From Paenibacillus etheri (GTDB lineage: Bacteria > Bacillota > Bacilli > Paenibacillales > Paenibacillaceae), in contig NZ_LCZJ02000033.1 in the NCBI RefSeq assembly GCF_001012825.1, positions 466,065-530,064 on the forward strand: DNA of 64,000 nucleotides, written 5' to 3'. The notes below the pieces were generated by a model. That model searched no databases. It was given only the letters and a program-made list of their open reading frames with translations, and was not told the DNA's origin. The position numbers and the translations under genes were made by a program. Below, one piece after another: positions 15,001 to 22,066 of the stretch (its first letter is position 1; each line of letters starts with the position of its first letter).

Positions 15001-17195
15001 TCCCGAATCTCGCGGGGTTCTCCATTCTCATCCAGTTCATATTGATTGTTCTTATAATAGAATTTATTTCCGAATGCATTGGACATGAGATAGACCGTAC
15101 CTTTGGGGTTGAGCGCATTGCCCTCTCCATCAAATGTCAGCTTCTCCTTGGGAATAACTTCATCATTGTACATTTGGAAGGATCTCATATACATATGATC
15201 ATGAGCCTCGAACACCATATCGATACCCATCTCGTCAAAGGCGGGAATCAGGTATTTCTTGTAAAACTGGACGCGATCGTCTTCCCATTGTGCAGAGTTG
15301 TCGCCTGCTGCATAGGGGCTTTTGTGAAAAGTAACAAACTTCCACTTCTTGTCGCTGCGGGCGACAGTACTCTTCATCCAGGCCACTTGGTCCCAGAATT
15401 GGTCATCCGCCCATTCCACATCTTTCCCATTCTCTGCAAGTGCCCCCGAATACTGCGAATTGAAGATAAGATAGAGTGCATCACCATATTCAAAAGAATA
15501 CACAGAGCCTTCATTGGTGTCCGCAACAACCTGTTTCGGCAAGTTGAAATGGTTATAGAAGTTGTTATTCGGTGTCGTCTCGTCTCCGTCATAATCCATG
15601 ACCTCATGACCGCCAAGTACAGGCACATATGGCACTTGCAGCAATTGATTCTGGGCTGCTCCAAGCATCCATTGCCACTGCTCCTCCAAATCACCATTAT
15701 CCACCAGATCTCCGGCGCTGATCAGGAATTTAGGGTCGCCTATATAATCAGCTGCTTTCCGGAAGGTATCACCCCAAGGCTCAAAGTCAGACTTGCTGGA
15801 AGCCTGTGAATCGGAACCGGCGATAAAACGAAAAGGCTGGTGGCCGGCAGCATCCGTAGTGAACGAGCCGATAGAGCTCCAATCACCCGATTTGCCGTTA
15901 CCTGTCCGAAACTTATAAGCTGTTCCCGGTTGAAGCTGGTCTGCAATGACTTTATGACTGATAAATTTCGTTTTATGGTTCGTGCTTCTGTCGCTTTTAC
16001 TCATAAAGGTCTCAATTTCTTCGGCCACTCCCTGATAAGTCAAAGCCCCGTTCTCCGGGAAAATGTTCCCCATAACCTTTGAGGCTTCTACAACCTGTAC
16101 CACGGTATCCGTCATTGCATCCGTATACCAGGCCAAGGCAATGCTCGTCTTTGGATCTCCGTTAAACGTCATATTGATGGATTTAGGAGCAAGAGGCGAA
16201 TCCTGAACGCCAAAACTCCAGGAAGCTTCCCGAACCAGTGGCACATGATCTGCACCCTTGATAAGCTCCTTGGGTACAGTTACCGTGTAAGACTTCCCAT
16301 AAGTCAACGGAGGATGGTTTATCCGCAAAGTATCTCTGTTTAAGACTTCAAGTGTAACCCCATCAACCGGTTGATGATTCTCATCGGCAAATCGGACAGC
16401 ATAACCCGGATCAAGGGTAATGGCCTTGTTGAATTTGATTTCAACGGGAGCTTCGGGAGGCACATTTCCAGAGCCGTCTGCTGGCTGCTGCACAAGATCT
16501 ACGGTAGGAATGACAGGTTCTTTCCCCGGGATCGGCTCGCCGGACACTTTGATATTTCGGATTCTACTGGAACCTGAACCCCCTATGCCCTCATCATTCC
16601 CCCTGGTGTTGCTATCGGAGCTGACAATCCAGCGAATATATAATATTTCCCGATCATTGCTGTTCAGAAGGGGAGTATTCACCAGTCTGCAGGTATCGCC
16701 CGGGCAATCAAAACTGGAGACGGCCATTTTAAGATTCGTATTCGGCACATCCTCCCACGTTTTGCGGTCTACACTCGTCTGCACTTTGAAATCACGCGGA
16801 CCTGACCCGGATGAATTTTGCTCAGAGGATAAGGTGATATTCTCAAATCCGGTTGTAGACACGGTAGCAAGCCAATACTTGTTCCCGTTGCCATTGTCCC
16901 AGCCCTGATAGCTGATCGCTTTCTTGCTTACATCCACATCCTCGAACACACCGCCTACATTGCGAAAAGTAGACGCTGTCTCATAGATGCCGTATGTAGC
17001 CGAGATTACCCCCACATTTTCAGCGGCCTCATCAAACTCCCATTCGGCAATCGTCTTTACACCGGGTATTGAATCTGAACCGACAGCATCTGGTGCAGGT
17101 GCAGCATTTGCAATCTGGTATGGCAGCAGTAAAAGCACAAGCAACAAAGAAATGGATTGGTGCAGCCTTCTTTTCAAATGACCCTTCTTTTGCAC
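12036..17195 (-). CDS. SLH-anchored fusion of a purple-acid-phosphatase-like domain and a GH8 glycosidase
   Basis: 1719 residues, exported and cell-wall bound. In order: signal peptide (LLLVLLLLPYQIANA), a beta-sandwich region (~45-220), a SbsA/Big_5-like Ig domain (~230-335), and an FN3-type PAP N-domain (~340-450). A calcineurin-like phosphoesterase follows (~455-770: GSDSQAS, AGDLVDNG, GGHEV, FEAHDHMYMRS), then two FN3 domains (~805-990). Next is a GH8 domain (~1000-1395; probable acid Glu in VSEAHGYGM ~1067, DGDMDIAYALLLA ~1133), a third FN3 (~1410-1490), a Gly/Ser-Thr-Pro linker and three SLH repeats (~1540-1719). GH8 enzymes cut beta-1,4-glucan, chitosan or xylan. The phosphoesterase has Gly where the GNHE motif has its metal-binding Asn. 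The start is probably GTG 17195 (GAGGG upstream). A CRE-like site lies upstream and an AraC gene is divergent. Confidence 0.88.
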   Translation of the reverse strand: MQKKGHLKRRLHQSISLLLVLLLLPYQIANAAPAPDAVGSDSIPGVKTIAEWEFDEAAENVGVISATYGIYETASTFRNVGGVFEDVDVSKKAISYQGWDNGNGNKYWLATVSTTGFENITLSSEQNSSGSGPRDFKVQTSVDRKTWEDVPNTNLKMAVSSFDCPGDTCRLVNTPLLNSNDREILYIRWIVSSDSNTRGNDEGIGGSGSSRIRNIKVSGEPIPGKEPVIPTVDLVQQPADGSGNVPPEAPVEIKFNKAITLDPGYAVRFADENHQPVDGVTLEVLNRDTLRINHPPLTYGKSYTVTVPKELIKGADHVPLVREASWSFGVQDSPLAPKSINMTFNGDPKTSIALAWYTDAMTDTVVQVVEASKVMGNIFPENGALTYQGVAEEIETFMSKSDRSTNHKTKFISHKVIADQLQPGTAYKFRTGNGKSGDWSSIGSFTTDAAGHQPFRFIAGSDSQASSKSDFEPWGDTFRKAADYIGDPKFLISAGDLVDNGDLEEQWQWMLGAAQNQLLQVPYVPVLGGHEVMDYDGDETTPNNNFYNHFNLPKQVVADTNEGSVYSFEYGDALYLIFNSQYSGALAENGKDVEWADDQFWDQVAWMKSTVARSDKKWKFVTFHKSPYAAGDNSAQWEDDRVQFYKKYLIPAFDEMGIDMVFEAHDHMYMRSFQMYNDEVIPKEKLTFDGEGNALNPKGTVYLMSNAFGNKFYYKNNQYELDENGEPREIRDEKGNPVPYDDYFAAIDEQPEKKMFTDVSITDRVLSFTAYTAAVADENQPDTVGDGLKAYDKYGIKRTDIKPDPAEAVKVKLNGSKAVLTWSAPSASTEPVRGFRIYEKNDKVKTHWSKYVPAAEGQTEYSYTVDDINPAKKYEFIVKAVGTRINSDPVEVSTIEGPSESEPPSAPSDLKGTAVSPYQINLKWTASAGNIQAAGYNVYRNGSKVGTTKEISYGDTGLTPDTAYSYAVKAYNAEGMESLASNTVQVTTKPSSTGEGVHKAFPQHTSYVAGSIKPNHLTQAQLDATVGRLYNEWKTKYLKQNPYQSDQYYVWYSDGDWFENNEITVSEAHGYGMLITALLAGHDPEAKKYFDGMYRYFRAHPSEINPDLMAWQQADTGTEIIDINGVDSATDGDMDIAYALLLADSQWGSSGEINYLSQAKKVINAIMKSDVNHSEWTLKLADWVSDNDPMFGNATRPSDFMLQHLKDFKNVSGDANWDRVADKTYNIINSLYENYSPKAGLLPDFVYKDNADGKYKPVSQKKWDTPDGYFLESENDGDYNYNSSRIPWRIGTDYLLTGDTRAKGQLGALNRWIRTMADNDPNKILAGYKLDGSAALNDYADISFSAPMMVSAMIDSSNQEWLNKLWDHNAAVSTEDDLYFGNNLRLLSMIVVSGNWWTPTIVDTEAPMEPTIERAEAVSSSAIDLKWTPSTDNLGVTGYKIYRNDVEIKTLKATEYRDSGLSTDTQYKYYIIAVDAAGNTSKISNVRIVSTLKASGDGGSGGSGGGGSSTPTPTPTPAAVKPSEVPATTPAPEPTRSAFSDIGSPFLWAKEAIEALAAKGIVQGTSSTFFEPGAKMKRADFILILVRAFDLKAGFEVSFADADQDAYYYEALGIAKQLGIASGVGGNRFNPGAEISRQDMMVFIVRALQKSGKLADASSISDLGKFADASKVADYAVKAAAVLVREGIVLGDGKLLHPTGAATRAETAVLFYRIINKYY

Positions 17196-17223
17196 TCTCG
17201 TTCCCTCTTTTCGCAGATAATAG

Positions 17224-17237
17224 TTTAAGCGCTTTAA
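17224..17237. promoter_or_regulatory. Candidate CcpA (cre) site
   Basis: TTTAAGCGCTTTAA is a near-perfect palindrome matching the core AAGCGCTTT of the Bacillus cre consensus. It lies about 30 bases upstream of the SLH phosphoesterase/GH8 start, where CcpA binding would repress transcription in the presence of preferred sugars. Confidence 0.5.
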
Positions 17238-17423
17238 CTTTCACTCGCAGCGGACCCTGATTATCTTTCCCCCTCCTTCAATACCATTTATATGTAAATA
17301 TAGCGCATTCATTTCTATTCAATCTCTGCATATTTTGTTATCGTTAATGATTTTCTACTTTTACCGCTATTTAATTTCTAGCCTGTTCAACAGGTCAATG
17401 AACGTGATACGATTGATTCAGGT

Positions 17424-18344
17424 ATGGATCATGTTTCTGCGAGGATCATTCCCGCCGGATTGGAGATGACACCCCTGGAAATCAACTTCTATAAGTCTGA
17501 TCCCTTTCACATTAGCCGCGAGAAAAAAAATGTCTCAAGTATGCCTTCAATTCATTATCACGATGCTTATGAAATTCTCTACTTAGTGTCTGGAGAGCTG
17601 TACTATTTTATAGAAGACCGGACCTTTCAAATCGTCAGTGGGGTTTTATTGTTCATTAACGCCAATGACCTGCACAGACTGATTAATGTAAACGGTACGA
17701 TGTACGAAAGAGTTACTTTATTGTTTAAAAGGGAGTTCCTTCGCGACTTTTTTGCGGACAGCCCTCTTCCATCCGACCTCTTCTCCTGCTTTCACTCCAG
17801 ATCAAATGCGATCAAGTTAAGCGGCAACGACCAGATCTTTATCGAGAATCTTTTTAGCAAATTGATTCATGAAGACACCAAGAGACCTCCAGGTTTCGAC
17901 TACTATCGGAAAATCCTGTTGATGGAGCTGCTGATCTTCATCCAACGAAAAAAGCTTCCGGATCAAAACGAGCATTTTGTAGAAACGAACAAGACCCATA
18001 AAAAAATTTCCCAAATCATCCATTTCATCAACGGTAACTTCGCTGAGCCTCTATCTCTGGAATACATATCGAACAGGTTCTCCATAAGCACCTCCCATTT
18101 AAGCCGAACGTTCAAGGACACAACCGGTTTTACTTTCATCGAATATATAAATAACACCCGCCTGAAAGAAGCCCGCTCTCTGCTGCAAGACTCCAAATTA
18201 ACCGTTTCGGAAATCGCTGAGCGTACTGGATTTGGTAACCTGACCCATTTTGGAAGAGTATTTAAAACCATGACCGGAACCTCACCGCTCAAATACCGCA
18301 AACAGAACCGGGTTGATGAAGATAATATCTCTACGCAAGCTTGA
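17424..18344 (+). CDS. AraC-family transcriptional regulator
   Basis: 306 residues. A cupin-like sensor domain comes first (about 20-160), with the typical His in IHYHDAYEILYLVSGELYY. A C-terminal double helix-turn-helix (about 200-300) follows, with YISNRFSISTSHLSRTFK and the AraC signature region VSEIAERTGFGNLTHFGRVF. It is transcribed divergently from the SLH phosphoesterase/GH8 gene across a 228-base gap, so control of that gene by a polysaccharide breakdown product is likely but not proven. The ATG at 17424 has only a weak ribosome site; an internal ATG near 17466 is an alternative. Confidence 0.9.
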   Translation: MDHVSARIIPAGLEMTPLEINFYKSDPFHISREKKNVSSMPSIHYHDAYEILYLVSGELYYFIEDRTFQIVSGVLLFINANDLHRLINVNGTMYERVTLLFKREFLRDFFADSPLPSDLFSCFHSRSNAIKLSGNDQIFIENLFSKLIHEDTKRPPGFDYYRKILLMELLIFIQRKKLPDQNEHFVETNKTHKKISQIIHFINGNFAEPLSLEYISNRFSISTSHLSRTFKDTTGFTFIEYINNTRLKEARSLLQDSKLTVSEIAERTGFGNLTHFGRVFKTMTGTSPLKYRKQNRVDEDNISTQA

Positions 18345-18384
18345 GATCCGGTGCTTCGTCCGGACTGCTGCGCCAATCAAGAAA

Positions 18385-18419
18385 AAACGGGAGCCGTCCC
18401 ATAAGGACGACCCCCGTTT
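18385..18419 (+). terminator. Terminator of the AraC gene
   Basis: AAACGGG...CCCGTTT with an inner GTCC/GGAC pair, followed by TCTT. It lies 40 bases after the AraC stop. Confidence 0.75.
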
Positions 18420-18426
18420 CTTGTAG

Positions 18427-18469
18427 AAATATAAGCAAAGTATGGTGAAAGATATACTTTCTTATATTT
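18427..18469. repeat. AT-rich dyad containing a 17-mer shared with 28114-28130
   Basis: AAATATAAGCAAAGTAT and ATACTTTCTTATATTT form an inverted repeat with one bulge around GGTGAAAGAT. The right arm word TATACTTTCTTATATTT recurs exactly at 28114-28130 in the spacer between the WIAG-tail gene and the YheC/YheD gene. Its role is unknown. Confidence 0.5.
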
Positions 18470-18472
18470 TAT

Positions 18473-18507
18473 AAAAAAAAGAGTGCCCGACCCAAGGCCG
18501 GCCACTC
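18473..18507 (-). terminator. Terminator of the GT2/nucleotidyltransferase operon
   Basis: GAGTGGCC pairs with GGGCACTC (one mismatch) on the minus strand, followed by a run of eight T. It sits 16 bases past the stop of the nucleotidyltransferase gene. Confidence 0.8.
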
Positions 18508-18523
18508 CACGTTACCCCTGCCA

Positions 18524-19255
18524 TTAAGGCAGCGCGTCTTTCAGTTTCTCTCCCGCCTCCCGCAGAGACTGGAACGTCCCCGCATCGCTCCACCAATCCT
18601 TGAGAACATCATAGCTGAGCCTGCGGTTAGCAGCGTATATATTATTTACATCGGTAATCTCCAGCTCCCCCCTCTTGGAAGGGGATACTTGGCGGATGAT
18701 GTCAAACACAGCTTCATCGTACATATAAATACCTGTTACGCAAAATTTGGTCTTGGGATGCTCGGGTTTCTCTTCGATATAAGCAATCCATGCTGAATCT
18801 TGACTATCGAACACGGGAACACCGTATCTACGCGCGTCGTCCACCGGCTTCAGCAATACCTTGGCTGTACCTTCAGGCTGCCGGAGATAGCTCTCCACGT
18901 AAGGTGTCAGATCATCCATAAACAGATTATCACCAAGCAATACGACAAACCGTTCCCCAGGGAAAATAAATCCTTCTGCCAAGTCAAGAGCCTCTGCAAT
19001 GCCTCCAGCAGCTTCTTGAATTTTATAAGTCAGAGATACACCAAATGCTGCACCGCTGCCTAAAAAATCCGTATACAGACCAGCGGACTGCTTGCTGATG
19101 ACCAGAAGAATGTCGGTAATTCCTCCCCGGCGAAGCCGGTCTATGCCGTAACAGACCATAGGGTATTTGCCGACCGGAAGCAAATGTTTGTTCATAAGCC
19201 GGGTCAGCGGTTGAAGTCTGGATCCTGTTCCGCCCGCCAGTATGACTCCTTTCAC
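18524..19255 (-). CDS. Sugar-1-phosphate nucleotidyltransferase (SpsI/RmlA-like)
   Basis: A 243-residue cytoplasmic enzyme predicted to make a dTDP- or UDP-sugar from a sugar-1-phosphate and NTP. The N-terminal signature is LAGGTGSRLQPLTRLMNKHL (about 5-24), then GGI-EAL and LLGDNLFMD, where the Asp binds the metal. It is short compared with RmlA (about 290), and its length is close to the spore-coat polysaccharide enzyme SpsI of B. subtilis. The start is GTG 19255 with AGGAGG seven bases upstream. It is the last gene of the operon with three GT2 genes, so it most likely supplies their donor sugar. Confidence 0.85.
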   Translation of the reverse strand: MKGVILAGGTGSRLQPLTRLMNKHLLPVGKYPMVCYGIDRLRRGGITDILLVISKQSAGLYTDFLGSGAAFGVSLTYKIQEAAGGIAEALDLAEGFIFPGERFVVLLGDNLFMDDLTPYVESYLRQPEGTAKVLLKPVDDARRYGVPVFDSQDSAWIAYIEEKPEHPKTKFCVTGIYMYDEAVFDIIRQVSPSKRGELEITDVNNIYAANRRLSYDVLKDWWSDAGTFQSLREAGEKLKDALP

Positions 19256-19302
19256 TTACTTTCCTCCTCTTTATCTAAGTCCTTTGCCTTCGGATCTGCA
19301 TT

Positions 19303-20040
19303 TTATATGAAATTCGTTGGATCCACATTCCATTTGTTCATAAAGAGCTTACGATTTCGTTCCACCAGCTCCTGTAGCCCGGTGTGGTATACCTGCTTAA
19401 AGCTCGCACTTCCTTCATGGTGTATAAGGCAATCCCCTGCGATGAGCAATCGGTATCCCTTTAGCCTGGCGCGATAGCAATAGTCATCGTCCTCGTAATG
19501 TCCGGGTGAGTACCTCTCATCCAGCAGACCTACGGAAGTAAGTAGCTCTCTTCTGAATAAAAAACATAATCCTACCAAACGTTTAGTCTCCAACCATTTT
19601 TGAGGATTGGAACGGTTAGTTATCTCTGCAGCCTTATGAAAATCTATAAGACTTTCATAATCCGTCTTCACCTGTTGACGTCCACTCGCATAGTTTGTCA
19701 CTGGCCCAACAATACCAACTTCAGGAGCACTATATAGCGATCTCTTCAGATTGGTTAACCATCCACGGGAAACTACCACATCATTATTCAGCAGTAACAA
19801 TTCATCCCCTGATGCTAGCTTTAGACCCAAATTGCAGGCGGATGGAAACCCGCGATTCTCAGGCAATGAAATAAAAGTTATACGATTCGCACGGCAATAG
19901 GCATCCGTTCCATCTGATGAAGCATTATCTACAACGATGATCTCGTAAGGCAATGGAGTATAAGCACGAATCGATTCCACACAGGACCGTAGCAGAGGCA
20001 ACGCGTTGTAAGTCGGAATAATAATACTGGTCAGCGTCAT
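19303..20040 (-). CDS. GT2-family glycosyltransferase
   Basis: A 245-residue GT-A fold enzyme. It has SIIIPTYNALPLLRSCVESI at the N-terminus, the nucleotide-binding VVDNASSDGT (about 36), LLLLNNDVVVSRGW as the DxD-like metal site (about 88), and a late ED-containing acceptor motif in GHYEDDDYCYRARLKGY (about 187). This matches rhamnosyltransferase-type family 2 enzymes. I chose ATG 20040 because TGGAGG precedes it and the ATGA overlaps the upstream stop. Unlike its two upstream neighbours it has no basic extension. It is cytoplasmic and probably acts on the same glycan chain. Confidence 0.87.
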   Translation of the reverse strand: MTLTSIIIPTYNALPLLRSCVESIRAYTPLPYEIIVVDNASSDGTDAYCRANRITFISLPENRGFPSACNLGLKLASGDELLLLNNDVVVSRGWLTNLKRSLYSAPEVGIVGPVTNYASGRQQVKTDYESLIDFHKAAEITNRSNPQKWLETKRLVGLCFLFRRELLTSVGLLDERYSPGHYEDDDYCYRARLKGYRLLIAGDCLIHHEGSASFKQVYHTGLQELVERNRKLFMNKWNVDPTNFI

Positions 20041-21020
20041 ATCCGGTTCCTCCAAGCAGCTACTTGTCTGCGGTATTCGCGCTGCGTTTCGCTATTTCGT
20101 AGGCCCCCATCATCCCGCCGGGAAAGCACCTCAAGGAGAGCCTCTGCATGATCCCCTATGATCAGTTTCTCCACAGCATTTCCAGCGCCTATGTTCGCCT
20201 GGCGAAGCCGATTATGCTTAATAACATTCACCGTTCCAACTTTCTCCACCCTTAGCTTTTCCAATACAGATAGAGCTTGGGCTTTAGGAGGAACTATTAG
20301 TTCACGGTAGCCTATGATCTCAAGCGCTCGCCGGGAGAGCGCGTGCGGGACAGCCGTCATCGAGCTAACTCCGAGATCGTACCGTCCAAGAGCATAATTC
20401 AGAAACAGCTTGCTGCGAGTGACATCATCACATAATCCAAAAGAAGGCATCAGTGGATCCAAATCATTAAGAGCCACATCTATTCCATTATCTACAGCAG
20501 CTGTGAATAATCCGAGCTGAGATGCAGGAATAACCATATCTCCATCCAGGAAGAGCAGAATATCTCCTCGACTCAGCTTCGCACCAATCGCTCGCCCTAC
20601 GTCATGTCCGACAGACTCTGGACAATGCACAACTACAGCTTGACGATGTTGTCTGGAAATGGGAAAGCTGCTATCGCTACAACCGTTAAGCACGACGATA
20701 ATCTCAGCAGGTTCCAGCCGCGAAACCTGTTGCAGCAGACGTCCTAAGGTCTGCTCCTCGTTACGCGCAGAGATAATCACTGACAAGGTCCCACGTAAGC
20801 TCGGTAGTTTCAGTGCCTCACGACCTACCTTTGATTGCCGAGACGGAATGGGCGATCGAACGGTAAGGCTGCCTCCTTTTACAGAACGATTCGCTTTCCT
20901 TTGGCGGGGTGCCACTGTTGTTTGGGTCTGACTAGATGCTGAACGTTTCTTTACCTTACGAGTTGCTGTTCCTCGACGAACGGTGGAGCTACCAGATACT
21001 TGTAACAGAGCAACCATCAT
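20037..21020 (-). CDS. GT2-family glycosyltransferase with basic N-terminus (paralogue B)
   Basis: 327 residues. The first ~75 are a Lys/Arg/Ser/Thr-rich extension (for example RRGTATRKVKKRSASSQTQT) without signal peptide. A GT-A domain follows: TLSVIISARNEEQTLGRLL, a VVLNGCSD nucleotide motif and the metal site FLDGDMVIP. The core is clearly paralogous to the gene upstream; both contain SMTAVPHA-SRRALEI and GHD-GR--GA. It overlaps both neighbours by four bases (ATGA), implying translational coupling and fixed stoichiometry. Donor and acceptor unknown. Confidence 0.85.
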   Translation of the reverse strand: MMVALLQVSGSSTVRRGTATRKVKKRSASSQTQTTVAPRQRKANRSVKGGSLTVRSPIPSRQSKVGREALKLPSLRGTLSVIISARNEEQTLGRLLQQVSRLEPAEIIVVLNGCSDSSFPISRQHRQAVVVHCPESVGHDVGRAIGAKLSRGDILLFLDGDMVIPASQLGLFTAAVDNGIDVALNDLDPLMPSFGLCDDVTRSKLFLNYALGRYDLGVSSMTAVPHALSRRALEIIGYRELIVPPKAQALSVLEKLRVEKVGTVNVIKHNRLRQANIGAGNAVEKLIIGDHAEALLEVLSRRDDGGLRNSETQREYRRQVAAWRNRI

Positions 21021-21865
21021 CTCACCATCTCTCTGCGCCGGGTTCCGTCGCTAAACCCCGCCCTGTTTCCCCGGTGTTCAAGCAAGAGGGATACAGCCTC
21101 CATATGATCTGCTGTAATCAACTGCTGCAAAGGATCTGTGCCATCTTCCTTACGTCTGACTGCATTTAGTTTCCCTACATGTACTTTGTGAGCAGCTACC
21201 ACACGTAAACCACTCAGAACTGCCTGAGCATGTGCCAGAGGGGGACGAGATAATGATTCACTCCCTAAGATTTCAAGCGCTCTTCGGCTGATTGCGTGCG
21301 GAACTGCCGTCATCGAACATCCTTTTAGATCCGGACGGCCAAGCAAAATATTGAGTGCATGTTTGGACAGTACCACCGGATGGGGTGAAAGTTTTCTTAC
21401 CGGTCCGGAATAATCATTAAGCGCTATGTCTGCGCCACCACTAATAGCGGTGACGTAAGGACGTAGCCCCGTGGCAGGAATCACTAAATCTCCATCTGTA
21501 AATAAGAGAACCTCTCCCTTAGCTGCTTCTGCTCCGACACTACGGCCAGCGTCGTGTCCAAGCGGCAACTCATAGGAAATAACATGCGCACCAAGCGAAA
21601 GGGCAATTTCTGCCGTTTGATCGGCTGATCCGTTGACGACTACAATAACCTCGCAGCGCGGATGGACCCCTCTAGCTCCGGATATCACTCCCGCAATGGT
21701 CTTCGCTTCGTTCATGGCCGGAATAATAACGGAAACATAGGGATTTGGATGGTTAACTATAGGTATTGCAGCGACTTGCCGCACTGGCCGTGAAGTCCGC
21801 CGCTTGATCCGAGAGACCCGCCGTCCCGTGCGGCGGGCAGAAGTACGTTTGGGCTTCATGCTCAT
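21017..21865 (-). CDS. GT2-family glycosyltransferase with basic N-terminus (paralogue A)
   Basis: 282 residues. The first ~30 are strongly basic (KRTSARRTGRRVSRIKRRTS). The GT-A domain then starts with YVSVIIPAMNEAKTIAGVI and contains VVVNGSADQT and FTDGDLVIP as the metal-binding site. The extension is a counterpart of that on the next gene, although the two extensions differ in sequence and only the catalytic cores align. This is the first gene of the four-gene operon; AAGGTGG precedes the ATG pair at 21865/21859. The giant repeat protein gene lies 200 bases upstream on the same strand with a terminator between, so they are separate transcription units but neighbours. Confidence 0.85.
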   Translation of the reverse strand: MSMKPKRTSARRTGRRVSRIKRRTSRPVRQVAAIPIVNHPNPYVSVIIPAMNEAKTIAGVISGARGVHPRCEVIVVVNGSADQTAEIALSLGAHVISYELPLGHDAGRSVGAEAAKGEVLLFTDGDLVIPATGLRPYVTAISGGADIALNDYSGPVRKLSPHPVVLSKHALNILLGRPDLKGCSMTAVPHAISRRALEILGSESLSRPPLAHAQAVLSGLRVVAAHKVHVGKLNAVRRKEDGTDPLQQLITADHMEAVSLLLEHRGNRAGFSDGTRRREMVR

Positions 21866-22014
21866 CCACCTTCCATACAGAGCCTATTCGTCAGGCTGAG
21901 GGTTACATCACAGTTTATGTACTACGCCGAGCAGGGTAACGGCCTTTGTCTCCTGTCGTGAGGAAAACAGGACAAATGTACTCCCCCTCTTAATTGCTAG
22001 GAGGACAACACAAC

Positions 22015-22040
22015 AAAAAGCGCAGCCATCGGCTGCGCTT
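22015..22040 (-). terminator. Terminator of the WIAG-tail repeat-protein gene
   Basis: A perfect ten-base stem AAGCGCAGCC/GGCTGCGCTT with a three-base loop, followed on the minus strand by TTTTTGTTG. Confidence 0.9.
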
Positions 22041-22066
22041 AGCATTTTGTACATCATCATTGCGAA

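Noticed and set aside
15042-15809. 255-codon open frame on the plus strand
   Set aside because: Lies wholly antisense to the metallophosphoesterase domain, has no ribosome site and no recognisable motif; a shadow of a conserved gene.
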